From assembly GCA_023136155.1 (NCBI GenBank), contig JAGLRT010000037.1:1-23355 (forward strand): 23,355 nt of DNA. Reading direction: 5' to 3'. Origin of the DNA: Methanosarcinales archaeon. GTDB lineage: Archaea; Halobacteriota; Methanosarcinia; Methanosarcinales; Methanocomedenaceae. Shown one piece after another: positions 7,454 through 14,850 of this stretch (within the stretch, counting starts at the first letter, position 1; each line of letters begins with the position of its first letter). A program made the position numbers and the translations under genes. The notes below the pieces were generated by a model that saw nothing but the letters and a program-made list of their open reading frames with translations, was not told the DNA's origin and made no database searches.

Positions 7454-8722
7454 TTATAACTGACCAGTGGAAGCTATACGCAGGTTTGCCGGTGCCTTGG
7501 TTACGTTTCCGATTTTTGCACCGATAATATCCTTGATCTCTTTTTCTGATGCAATGTCCACTAGTCTTTGGGTTATGACTCCATCGAACACCACACTTTT
7601 AACTTTGCTGTCTACATCTTTTATTGAATTTGCAAGATCTTTCACAGTCACTTCTTTTAATATTTTTTTATTATTATCCAGTAATCTTCCACTTAAAGTA
7701 CCGCTGAGTTCGCTCATATGTTCTTTGAATTCTGTAGCAACAGTCTTGACTGATTCGTCCTTTCTACTGTTCCTGCGCTGCCGTTCGGTAGCACGGGGTT
7801 GTTGAGTGTGGGCCTTCATAACTCTGGGCCTGATCTCCCTTCGTTCCTGCCTGTGTGCTGGTTGCTGCGAAGATGTCCTCTGCCTGTTTCCACCTATCTG
7901 GTACTTCTCCATTGCCTGTTCTACAGGTATCTTCTGGCGCAGGGATCTGACTATTTCCTTTTGCACCAGTTCTTCCACACCCTTACCGTCCGGAGCTCTT
8001 GCGATAAAATCAATATCTGTTATCTGCAGAAGTTCCTTGATAATCAGTTCACCGCCACGGTCGCCGTCAGTAAAGGCCGTAACATTTTTTTTCTTGCACA
8101 ATTCTGCAACTGCCGGTGGGACATTTGTACCACCTACTGCAATTGAATTTTTTATACCGTATCGCAACAGGTTCAGCACATCAGCTCGTCCTTCTACCAC
8201 AATAATTGCATCAGAATCCATTACATTGGGACCACACGGGATATTGTCCTTTCCGTAATAGGTCATTTCCTCTATCCTTATGGACTGCTTGACCTCATCG
8301 GTTATTTCCTGGCTTTCAGGTACGTTCTCATCGAACATGTCTGTGAGGATGTGCTTGGCCCGATCCACGATATGCTTCCGTTTAGATGCACGGATATCCT
8401 CAACCTTGATAATTTCAATACCGGCCATGCATGGCCCTATCCTGTCAATGGTCTCCAGGGAAGCAGCCAGTATGGCAGTCTCGGCCTTGTCAAGACTTGA
8501 AGGAATATCTATCATACCATTGGACTTGCCTGCTGTTGATTTGATATTGACCTCAATTCTGCCAATACGTCCAGTCTTCTGGAGGTCACGTAGGTCAAGA
8601 TCGTTGCCAAGCAACCCTTCGGTCTGACCGAATATGGCCCCCACCACATCTGGTCTTTCCACAACGCCATCGGCTCTTATTCTCGCATGAACTATATACT
8701 TGGTAGTGTCTGTATTTTGCAT
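7454..8722 (-). CDS. dnaG: Archaeal DnaG (TOPRIM) primase-like protein
   Basis: From the ATG at 8722 the protein has 422 residues. The TOPRIM core holds VVEGRAD (Glu177, Asp181) and FTDGDRGG (Asp219, Asp221). The N-terminal YIVHARIRADGVVERPDVVGAIFGQTEGLLG is the conserved archaeal DnaG domain. A basic, Gln/Arg-rich linker (~280-325) precedes a C-terminal helical region. Archaeal DnaG associates with the exosome and can synthesise short RNA primers. An in-frame upstream ATG at 8848 would add 42 residues with no family resemblance; 8722 is preferred because GTGAGGT lies just upstream and the conserved domain begins there. The gene leads a two-gene operon with the RecJ-like nuclease. Confidence 0.93.
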   Translation of the reverse strand: MQNTDTTKYIVHARIRADGVVERPDVVGAIFGQTEGLLGNDLDLRDLQKTGRIGRIEVNIKSTAGKSNGMIDIPSSLDKAETAILAASLETIDRIGPCMAGIEIIKVEDIRASKRKHIVDRAKHILTDMFDENVPESQEITDEVKQSIRIEEMTYYGKDNIPCGPNVMDSDAIIVVEGRADVLNLLRYGIKNSIAVGGTNVPPAVAELCKKKNVTAFTDGDRGGELIIKELLQITDIDFIARAPDGKGVEELVQKEIVRSLRQKIPVEQAMEKYQIGGNRQRTSSQQPAHRQERREIRPRVMKAHTQQPRATERQRRNSRKDESVKTVATEFKEHMSELSGTLSGRLLDNNKKILKEVTVKDLANSIKDVDSKVKSVVFDGVITQRLVDIASEKEIKDIIGAKIGNVTKAPANLRIASTGQL

Positions 8723-8802
8723 ATGAGTATACCTCACGTATTTTAAAATAGCTAAAAAAATCAGCTTACAGTCGATTGAATTAAACCAATCAGTAATGTT
8801 CA

Positions 8803-8815
8803 CACTTATATTGTT
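8803..8815 (-). promoter_or_regulatory. Possible TATA box for dnaG-recJ
   Basis: Read on the minus strand, AACAATATAAG lies about 85-90 bases before the chosen dnaG start and would give a leader of about 60 bases. TATTTTAAAATA, close to the start, is an alternative. Confidence 0.3.
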
Positions 8816-9071
8816 ATCCGAATAATGCCAGTACTCTGACTTATACACTTACGAACTAGTGAAATACTCACCCGGAATTTCAATATATTCTGTTTATTTC
8901 TACTGACCTCAATCTGGTATTTATCCAGTGATGTTATCTCATTGAATGGATATAAACCATTTAACTCTGGCTTATCAACATATTTTTAGTCCATCCCTCT
9001 AAATAACTTATCCCATACCGGGCACAATTGCATCTGTGATGCATGTTTGGTTCCGTGTAAATGGCAATAAT

Positions 9072-9101
9072 GGATTTGTGATTTGTGATTTGTGATTTAT
9101 T
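9072..9101. repeat. Tandem octamer GATTTGTG, three copies and a partial fourth
   Basis: The intergenic stretch 8849-9225 holds no supportable gene. It is AT-rich and contains this short perfect tandem array, a GCATC-TGT-GATGC hairpin shortly before it, and AATCATAATAATGATT after it. The array could be slippage-prone. Confidence 0.6.
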
Positions 9102-9225
9102 TAACTATTTACATATATTTTGTTAATGGTCAATCATAATAATGATTAACATGATATTTACATGTCCACATTGTTTGGAAGACATAATAAAGTTATGGTA
9201 TCAATGCCATGATTATAAATTAAAT

Positions 9226-9669
9226 TCATATACTATCCTGTTTGTTCAATTCCGCTCTCAGGTTAAACACATGTGTATTCAAACTTTCAATGTCCTTGAT
9301 CCTTTTCTTGACTAGTGCCTTTATCCTTTGCCTGATTTCAGTATTCACTATCGCGTCAGCATTGTTCAAAAATTCCGCCATGAGCCGTGCAAGTTTATCA
9401 CCTTTTTCATCCCAGTCAGTCAGAACTATCACCTTATTGTATTCCCTGGCCACTTCTTCACAGAGTTCAAGTAATGCCTTTTGAGTACCTAACTTTACAG
9501 GTCCGGTAATACCCAGCTCCCTTAATGTCTTACGGTCCCGTTTGCCTTCAACAATTATTGCGGCACCATCATCAGACTGTTGCCTGAGTTCCTGTATCAA
9601 CTCTTCCAGTTTCTCCAGACGTTCCATGTCTTCCATTACTGACATCGCAGAATTAGATGCTGCAAGCAC
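9226..9669 (-). CDS. Small stand-alone TOPRIM protein (UPF0292 type)
   Basis: The protein has up to 147 residues and a minimal TOPRIM domain: IIVEGKRD (Glu41, Asp45), GTQKALLELCEE, and VLTDWDEKGDKL (Asp85, Asp87). After it comes a charged helical tail. This matches the archaeal UPF0292 family, related to DnaG-type primases and RNase M5, with no settled function. The longest frame begins at a GTG two bases after the stop of the UPF0235 gene, so translation may be coupled; internal ATGs at residues 9, 12 and 15 are equally possible starts. The dnaG gene lies about 500 bases downstream, so two TOPRIM genes sit side by side. Confidence 0.82.
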   Translation of the reverse strand: MLAASNSAMSVMEDMERLEKLEELIQELRQQSDDGAAIIVEGKRDRKTLRELGITGPVKLGTQKALLELCEEVAREYNKVIVLTDWDEKGDKLARLMAEFLNNADAIVNTEIRQRIKALVKKRIKDIESLNTHVFNLRAELNKQDSI

Positions 9670-9671
9670 AT

Positions 9672-9992
9672 TTAATCCTTATCCACAAGTGAAGACAGCA
9701 ACTCAAGTACCTGTTTCATGTCCATTCCCCTGACATGGACTGTCTTTCGATGGCTTGTAGGACCTGAAACAAGGGTGACTTCAGATGCCTTTACACCCAG
9801 CACCGAAGCCAGCAATTCCAACAACTGCTTGTTTGCCTTTCCCTTCTGTGCTGCCTCTGAGAGTCTGACTTCAATTCGCTTTCTCCAGGTGTTGTAACCA
9901 CTGGGAACCTGAAAGGTCTTAGTGCCTGGAGTTACTTCTATATCAATGAGCACCCCGTCCGGCGATTTCCTAACTGCATCAGATACTGGCAA
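9672..9992 (-). CDS. UPF0235 (DUF167/YggU) family protein
   Basis: The conserved part reads DGVLIDIEVTPGTK, GYNTWRKRIEVRLSEAAQKGKANKQLLELLA and GPTSHRKTVHVRG, which is typical of the ~100-residue UPF0235 family of unknown function. The open frame extends upstream to 10127 into the end of the PAS gene, but that extension shows no family sequence. No ATG occurs near the conserved start, so I place it at a TTG (9992, 106 residues); TTG at 10001 is an alternative and no clear ribosome binding site decides. The stop abuts the TOPRIM gene, suggesting an operon. Confidence 0.78.
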   Translation of the reverse strand: MPVSDAVRKSPDGVLIDIEVTPGTKTFQVPSGYNTWRKRIEVRLSEAAQKGKANKQLLELLASVLGVKASEVTLVSGPTSHRKTVHVRGMDMKQVLELLSSLVDKD

Positions 9993-10062
9993 TTTTATCA
10001 AGATATGTACTGATATTCTAATACTGCTGAGATTTGGATTTGTTTCGTTTGTGTGGTTTTTG

Positions 10063-11382
10063 TTATTTGTGTCGTTCTCTCTCTCTAAACACAGATAAAT
10101 TTGAGATCGTCTTTTTATTTTTATCAAATACCGAAGTCAACGTTACTTCCAATGGAAATGCTTTACCGCCTTTTTTCCTGGCCAAAATAAGTCCGTTGTA
10201 ATTACCGTATTTCTCTAATGCAGGAATTACATTTTCATAATAATTGGGTAAATCCTCTTCTGCATAAAAGATATTTGCTGGTTGTCCAATCAATTCTGAC
10301 CTGCTATACCCAAACATTTTTGCTCCGGTCTCGTTAATGAATGTGATATTATGGTTACCATCTGAAATATTAATACCATCTATTGAATGACTTAAAGCCC
10401 TTGAAAATACCAACATGTTCTTTTCTGCGTTGAACCGCTTGTCAATATCCCTGGCAACCCCGTGCAGTCCTACAACCTTGCCATCTTCCAACAAAGGTCT
10501 CATATTCATCTCAAAAAACACTTTTTTTCCATCTTTCCTGACAATCTCAAGTATAGGTGGCAGGAAAAATGACATCCCATTTAGTATCTGTGCATGTACA
10601 GCACTGGCGATTTCAATACCTTCCTCAGTCAGGTAATCCCTTATTTTCGTCCCAACAGCTTCTTCTATACTTAGTCCCAGCATGTCAGCTCCAGCCTGAT
10701 TCATGGAAAGAAAAGTACCATCAAGGTCATTGGTGTACATTCCATCAGCTGCATTCTCGAAAAGTTCACGATACCAATCACAAGAAAGTTTCACTTCTTC
10801 CATTAAACGGGAATTTTTCATTGCCACGCTTACATGCTGCCCGATAGTCGAAAATAAATTTTTCTGGAATTCTGAATATTGCCTGACCTGCGAACTACTT
10901 GCCATAATAATGCCGTCAACCAAATTGTTATTTTTCAATGGTATACTAACATAGGAACGGAAGCCTTCTTTGACAGTTGACCTTTTTCTTTCGAGAGAAA
11001 TGTCGGCAATACATGTATCTGGTACCACCATGACTTTTCCCTCAATAAAAACAGGATGTAAAGATTTCCATTCATGAGTGATCCTACTGTGTTTTTGCTT
11101 GAACTCTTCACTGACCGGGCTATGTACAGTAAGAATGTAATCACCGTCGGTCCTGTCTTTAAGGTAAATTCCCCCCTTTTCCATTCCTGTTAACAACAGG
11201 ACTTGTTCGAGTATTGAAGTGAGTTTTTGCTCAAAGGTGATGTCTTCACTAAATATTAAGGAAATTTCATTGAAAATTCCAAGTATTCGAAAAATATCGC
11301 CCCCACCCTTCGAAGGCATGTGGTTTTGATTTTTACTCACCATTGGAGGAGTTATGCTGTTGCCTAAACTTAATGAGGACAT
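10063..11382 (-). CDS. GAF-PAS-PAS sensor protein without output domain
   Basis: The 439-residue soluble protein holds a GAF domain (~45-195, with TGMEKGGIYLKD and SYVSIPLKNNNLVDGIIMAS) and two PAS domains: ~205-320 (LFENAADGMYTNDLDGTFLSMNQAG) and ~325-437 (HSIDGINISDGNHNITFINETG). It ends right after the second PAC segment at RERERHK. Methanogen relatives usually continue into HisKA/HATPase or a similar output module; none exists here or in the downstream bases. There is no membrane segment. It may signal by partner binding, or may be a truncated kinase. The ligand is unknown. Confidence 0.85.
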   Translation of the reverse strand: MSSLSLGNSITPPMVSKNQNHMPSKGGGDIFRILGIFNEISLIFSEDITFEQKLTSILEQVLLLTGMEKGGIYLKDRTDGDYILTVHSPVSEEFKQKHSRITHEWKSLHPVFIEGKVMVVPDTCIADISLERKRSTVKEGFRSYVSIPLKNNNLVDGIIMASSSQVRQYSEFQKNLFSTIGQHVSVAMKNSRLMEEVKLSCDWYRELFENAADGMYTNDLDGTFLSMNQAGADMLGLSIEEAVGTKIRDYLTEEGIEIASAVHAQILNGMSFFLPPILEIVRKDGKKVFFEMNMRPLLEDGKVVGLHGVARDIDKRFNAEKNMLVFSRALSHSIDGINISDGNHNITFINETGAKMFGYSRSELIGQPANIFYAEEDLPNYYENVIPALEKYGNYNGLILARKKGGKAFPLEVTLTSVFDKNKKTISNLSVFRERERHK

Positions 11383-11504
11383 GGAGTATAGATAAAACCG
11401 TACAAATATTTAAAATTTTACAGATGGAAAAAATCGTTTTACAAAACGAAAATATTATTTTACTTAAGTAATTAAGTGGATGACTTCTGGAAAAATAAAA
11501 ATAA

Positions 11505-11541
11505 TGCGAGGGACATGATTCGAACATGCAAACTCCTACTA
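11505..11541 (-). pseudogene. 3' fragment of a tRNA-Leu
   Basis: About 34 of 40 bases match the 3' part of the intact tRNA-Leu(GAG) at 12074-12158: acceptor strand, complete T arm and part of the variable arm. The T stem is GCATG/CATGT here against GCGTG/CACGT in the intact gene, a compensated pair change, so the fragment comes from a once functional, different tRNA-Leu. The match stops at the inverted-repeat element, and no 5' half is found beyond it. Confidence 0.75.
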
Positions 11542-11624
11542 GTGTCAAGTCAACATCAAAGTGTTCGATTATACGGTGTATTGATAGCGTATTTGGATAT
11601 ATTATAGGGTTGACTTGACACTAG
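11539..11624. mobile_element. 86-bp element with 16-bp perfect terminal inverted repeats (MITE-like)
   Basis: CTAGTGTCAAGTCAAC at 11539-11554 is repeated exactly in inverse orientation at 11609-11624. The 54 bases between have no coding capacity. If the outer CTAG on each side is taken as a target duplication, the element proper is TGTCAAGTCAAC...GTTGACTTGACA with 12-bp ends. It sits exactly where the tRNA-Leu fragment ends. It resembles a non-autonomous insertion element; no matching transposase is in the window. A hairpin regulatory element is the alternative. Confidence 0.6.
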
Positions 11625-11714
11625 ACTATGGTTCAGCGTATTTGCAAAAACAGTCCATAATACAATTTATATATAATAAAATATCTCGAATTTATTAACA
11701 ATTCATCCAAGATT

Positions 11715-11951
11715 TTACTGAAGGATTGTACTAAGTATTTTCATTATAAAGTAAGACGTAACAATCATCACAATAAAAAACAGTGCAAAAAATAAGAGGT
11801 TCATGTAAACAACATCATTACTTGAGCCTGCTTTTATAATGTGTCCACCGTTACAACCGGTTGTACTGCAATTGCCACAACCTGTGCTGCAACTTGAATC
11901 ATCAACAGAATGTTTATCTATCAATGGAATCGTCTTTACATCACTCGACAT
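11715..11951 (-). CDS. 78-residue Cys-rich single-helix membrane protein
   Basis: Residues ~21-33 hold CSTGCGNCSTTGC (Cys-x3-Cys-x2-Cys-x4-Cys), followed by NGGH. A single hydrophobic helix spans ~49-73 (VYMNLLFFALFFIVMIVTSYF). The Cys segment comes before the helix and there is no signal peptide, so it may face the cytoplasm or, after flipping, the outside. The four Cys could carry a metal or Fe-S cluster. A weak AGAGA ribosome binding site precedes the ATG. I do not recognise the family; FeoB-associated Cys-rich proteins have the opposite order. It lies alone between two tRNA-Leu sequences. Confidence 0.6.
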   Translation of the reverse strand: MSSDVKTIPLIDKHSVDDSSCSTGCGNCSTTGCNGGHIIKAGSSNDVVYMNLLFFALFFIVMIVTSYFIMKILSTILQ

Positions 11952-12073
11952 CGTTTAATCTCTTTTCTTTATTTACATATAAGTGTGGTGTTTCCTTGAT
12001 TTGTGTGATTATATCAGGTAGTTAAGGGTGCTAATCATAAATATTTTGCTATCAGTCCTCTAATAATAATAAA

Positions 12074-12158
12074 TGCGGGGGACGTGATTCGAACACGCGT
12101 ACTCCTACGAGACAAGGCCCTCAACCTTGCGCCTTTGACCTGGCTGGGCAACCCCCGC
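12074..12158 (-). tRNA. tRNA-Leu (anticodon GAG)
   Basis: A class II cloverleaf on the minus strand: acceptor GCGGGGG/CCCCCGC, anticodon stem CAAGG/CCTTG with loop TTGAGGG (anticodon GAG), long variable arm around TCTCGTAGGAG, and T arm GCGTG-TTCGAAT-CACGT. The discriminator base is A and no CCA is encoded. It lies downstream of rpoD. In many euryarchaea a tRNA-Leu at this point leads into the L18e-L13-S9 operon, which is missing here. Confidence 0.94.
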
Positions 12159-12180
12159 TTTAGGGTTTATTTTTATTTTC

Positions 12181-12308
12181 GTGCGCTTGAGCATAGCGAA
12201 ACGCACACTTGCATCGAACCTTGTAAGGTTCGGCTGTGGCAACAACCACATTAGGGTTTGGTTTGTGCACTCCAACATTAAGTGGCGGATGCATCACAAC
12301 TGCATCCG
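12181..12308. other. Hairpin-rich non-coding segment between rpoD and tRNA-Leu
   Basis: Four inverted repeats lie in a row: GTGCG/CGCAC (12181-12206), CGAACCTT/AAGGTTCG (12215-12232), TGTGG/CCACA (12235-12250) and CGGATGCA/TGCATCCG (12286-12308). The last is 15 bases after the rpoD stop and may end or protect the ribosomal mRNA. No open frame explains the segment. It may be a small RNA, a processing region for the tRNA, or a set of terminators. Confidence 0.5.
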
Positions 12309-12322
12309 GCTTAACTCATGGC

Positions 12323-13114
12323 TCATTCTATGGATTTGAGTATCTCGTTTAACCTTCTTGCCTTTTCAATGATAGTATCAGCACTCTGGATTATCAATTC
12401 CCTTGCAGGGTATGAACCATCAGATTCAGCAGTAAATATAAATGCATTAGTATCTTCATCCATTGTGATAGCATTTATATCACATGCATCCACACAAAGT
12501 TTGCACAGGATACATTGCAACGGGTCCTTGACAATGACTGCATTATTTTCTATCTTCAGTATCTCTTTGGGACATTCCACCACACACTTACCGCATGCAT
12601 CACAGCTTTCACTAAAAGTAAATACTGGCATGTTCTTGTAGCCACATGCTACACCTGCCTGATATTTGACATGCTTACGCCCGGTACCAAGTTTGGCAAC
12701 AGCCTCAAGCACCAACTTTTGCCGCTCTTTTAGTTCAACAATAGGAATCCTATCTTCTGCCACGCCAACTTTTGGATCACTTGACTGAATATCACCTGAA
12801 TATGCCATAATGGGGCCTTCTGCACTCAGGTTTAGAGTAAGCTGACATTTGGTACAACCCTCGCCTTGACAGTCGCACTCCTCAGGCAATACATATGAAT
12901 CAAGGTCAGTGATGAGGGGAATGAGCCCCATGCGCAGACCCAGCTGCTCATCGAACAGCACGGATGTGTTGTCGTAGATGTTAATATAATCTATCGCCAT
13001 TGTGGGGACTTCTGATAGCATACTTTTACGCAGCCCGTTGGCAATGGCAGGATTAACACCTTTTAGTACGAACCTGGCTTTGTCATCAGATAATTCTATA
13101 ATATCTACTTCCAT
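12323..13114 (-). CDS. rpoD: DNA-directed RNA polymerase subunit D (Rpo3) with two ferredoxin-type clusters
   Basis: The 263-residue protein begins with the alpha-like dimerisation domain (FVLKGVNPAIANGLRKSMLSEVPTMAI). A small Cys site CDCQGEGCTKC lies at 80-90. A ferredoxin insertion follows, with CDACGKCVVECP (Cys171-181) and CILCKLCVDACD (Cys201-211), enough for two [4Fe-4S] clusters. Subunit D pairs with L to start polymerase assembly; the clusters are thought to stabilise that step. It is the last gene of the rps13-rps4-rps11-rpoD operon, 12 bases after rps11. This two-cluster form is typical of methanogens. Confidence 0.97.
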   Translation of the reverse strand: MEVDIIELSDDKARFVLKGVNPAIANGLRKSMLSEVPTMAIDYINIYDNTSVLFDEQLGLRMGLIPLITDLDSYVLPEECDCQGEGCTKCQLTLNLSAEGPIMAYSGDIQSSDPKVGVAEDRIPIVELKERQKLVLEAVAKLGTGRKHVKYQAGVACGYKNMPVFTFSESCDACGKCVVECPKEILKIENNAVIVKDPLQCILCKLCVDACDINAITMDEDTNAFIFTAESDGSYPARELIIQSADTIIEKARRLNEILKSIE

Positions 13115-13126
13115 CCTATGCCTCTC

Positions 13127-13516
13127 TTATACTCTTCGGCCCCTGCGTCCACCTTTAGACTGGGTCCCGTCGTGTGGTATTGGCGTAACATCTTCAATCC
13201 GCCCTATCCTGATACCCGCCCTGGCAAAAGCCCGAATGGCTGCCTGGGCTCCTGGACCTGGACTTCTCTGCTTGTTACCGCCCGGTGCCCTGACCTTAAC
13301 ATGGATACCCAATATATCTTTGTCAATGAGTTTTTCAGCCAGCTGGTTCGCCATCTGCATTGCAGTATAAGGGGAACTCTCATCCCTGGCTGCCTTGACC
13401 ACCATACCACCGCTTATCTTGGCGATGGTCTCAGCTCCGGTCACGTCGGTAATTGTGATAATGGTGTTGTTGAATGATGCTTGTATATGGGCAACTCCCC
13501 ATTTTCCATCTGTCAT
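13127..13516 (-). CDS. rps11: 30S ribosomal protein S11 (uS11)
   Basis: A 129-residue protein with canonical uS11 sequence: WGVAHIQASFNNTIITITD, ETIAKISGGMVVKA, and a C-terminal RIEDVTPIPHDGTQSKGGRRGRRV. It sits on the small-subunit platform near the E site. The ATG at 13516 is preferred over an in-frame TTG at 13531 because GGAG precedes it at good spacing. It lies between rps4 and rpoD in one operon. Confidence 0.97.
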   Translation of the reverse strand: MTDGKWGVAHIQASFNNTIITITDVTGAETIAKISGGMVVKAARDESSPYTAMQMANQLAEKLIDKDILGIHVKVRAPGGNKQRSPGPGAQAAIRAFARAGIRIGRIEDVTPIPHDGTQSKGGRRGRRV

Positions 13517-13547
13517 AATCTCATACTCCAAATAATAATATTAAGGC

Positions 13548-14153
13548 TTATCGGCGGCCTTTCCGCCTGCCTCTTCTGCGTTCATCCTGCACTTCCTTAA
13601 TTTGCTGGATCTCTCGCTTAACGATCTCTATCGGACGTTCCGGATGATTCTCTTTTTGCATTGGTGAGTTCACGTAGTAACCAATCTTGAGTTCCTCATC
13701 CTTTGTCACCATATAACTGGGAATCGTTATTTTCTTATCGCCCACTGTGATATGGCCGTGTGTAATGAACTGGCGTGCCTGTTTCAGGCTGTTAGCAAAA
13801 CCCTGCCTGTACACCTGGGTCTGAAGCCTGCGGCTCAGAAAACTCTTGGTGTCCAGTGCAAGGATATTATCAAGTTCTCCCTCTTCTGAGAGAATACCAT
13901 ACCGCTTGAGCCTGTTCAGGATGTCTTCACTCATCTGTTTTTTATGACCAGTCAATTCGCCTTCAGAAGTCTCTGCCAACAGTTCCATGGCTGAGCGGCG
14001 GTAATTTCGAAGAATACTCTGGGCTTTCCATACCTCACGTTTATTTCTCAGCCCGTATGATTTTAAATATTCAAGTTCTTCCGTCATCCTGACAGATTGC
14101 CATGGATGCCTTGGGGTCTCGTATGATTTAGTGTTCTTACCTGGATATCCCAT
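13548..14153 (-). CDS. rps4: 30S ribosomal protein S4 (uS4)
   Basis: A 201-residue archaeal uS4. It starts MGYPGKNTKSYETPRHPWQ, has the RNA-binding S4 domain near ~103-170 (FLSRRLQTQVYRQGFANSLKQARQFITHGHITVGDKKITIPSYMV) and a basic Arg-rich tail. The ATG at 14153 is preferred over GTG at 14162: GGCGGTGA lies just upstream, and archaeal S4 proteins begin with MGYPGK. It follows rps13 with about 12 bases between. uS4 is a primary binder of the 16S rRNA 5' domain. Confidence 0.97.
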   Translation of the reverse strand: MGYPGKNTKSYETPRHPWQSVRMTEELEYLKSYGLRNKREVWKAQSILRNYRRSAMELLAETSEGELTGHKKQMSEDILNRLKRYGILSEEGELDNILALDTKSFLSRRLQTQVYRQGFANSLKQARQFITHGHITVGDKKITIPSYMVTKDEELKIGYYVNSPMQKENHPERPIEIVKREIQQIKEVQDERRRGRRKGRR

Positions 14154-14165
14154 GCTTGTCACCGC

Positions 14166-14636
14166 CTATCGTGATTTCCTCTTAACACCCACACTGAGTC
14201 CCCTTCTACCAGTAGACCGGGTTCTCTGACCTCTCACTTTATGCCCGCGCTCGTGCCTTATACCTTTATATGAACGGGTCTTTTTGAGTGTGTTCAGGTC
14301 TTCTATTTTAACAAGCAATACATCGGTGCCGAAAATATGCTTATCATCACCAGTCAAAGGATCTTTGCGCCTGTTCAACATCCATGTTGGCAGGATACTT
14401 TCAATATTATCGACAGTTTTTTTCATGGTCTCGATCTGCTCATCATCCAGATATCCAATAGTTGCCGTGGGATCCACGCCGGATAAGTCAGAAATAATTC
14501 GAGCTGAACGTCGATTTATACCCTTTATGCCTGTAAGTGAATATTGTACGCTCTTTTTTCCATCAAGATCAGTGTTAGCGACACGTACAATATGTTTAAT
14601 TTCATCTGCTTCAGTATTTTCTTTCTTTTTTGCCAT
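14166..14636 (-). CDS. rps13: 30S ribosomal protein S13 (uS13)
   Basis: The 156-residue protein has the archaeal uS13 layout: IKHIVRVANTDLDGKKSVQYSLTGIKGIN with a helix-two turns-helix segment, then KIEDLNTLKKTRSYKGIRHERGHKVRGQRTRSTGRRG and a basic tail. It contacts the head of the small subunit and the P-site tRNA. A strong GGAGG lies seven bases before ATG. It is the first gene of the operon and has a leader with several hairpins. Confidence 0.97.
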   Translation of the reverse strand: MAKKKENTEADEIKHIVRVANTDLDGKKSVQYSLTGIKGINRRSARIISDLSGVDPTATIGYLDDEQIETMKKTVDNIESILPTWMLNRRKDPLTGDDKHIFGTDVLLVKIEDLNTLKKTRSYKGIRHERGHKVRGQRTRSTGRRGLSVGVKRKSR

Positions 14637-14640
14637 ATTT

Positions 14641-14756
14641 TATCCTCCGACAGGAACCATTTCCCATAGCCTTGGACCGTGTGTCCGACGCCACCCAATG
14701 TATTATGGGTGCGGTGTTTGGATTACACCCCCTCAATGCATTGCTACTTAAAAAAC
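14641..14756 (-). promoter_or_regulatory. Leader of the rps13 operon with three hairpins and a possible TATA element
   Basis: Upstream of rps13, GGTTTTTTAAG (minus strand, 14746-14756) may serve as TATA element. The leader then holds three hairpins: GGTGT/ACACC (about 14713-14730), CACCCA/TGGGTG with an adjacent bulged CGC/GCG extension (about 14690-14714), and GGAC/GTCC (about 14674-14686). GGAGG of rps13 follows. The order and closeness to the start suit a control site for ribosomal-protein synthesis. Confidence 0.4.
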
Positions 14757-14850
14757 CTTGTGTATCATTCAAATGATGGAAAACTGTACATAATCCCTAT
14801 CAATCCTGCTTGTATATTCAGCATTCTGAATTTCCCCTAAGGATGTCACC

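Noticed and set aside
8723..8848. N-terminal extension of DnaG by 42 residues from an upstream ATG.
   Set aside because: The extension shows no DnaG family sequence, and a good ribosome binding site precedes the internal ATG at 8722.
9072..9101. Short tandem GATTTGTG array considered as a CRISPR or replication-origin repeat.
   Set aside because: Units are eight bases with no spacers, only about three copies, and no origin-recognition gene is adjacent.
9993..10127. N-terminal extension of the UPF0235 protein into the PAS gene.
   Set aside because: The residues are low-complexity and unlike the family; the overlap with the end of the PAS gene is better explained by chance.
11505..12158. tRNA-Leu and its fragment considered as attL/attR of an integrated element.
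   Set aside because: The fragment differs at six of about 40 positions including a compensated T-stem pair, no integrase is present, and only one small gene lies between; kept as a possibility in the findings but not called.
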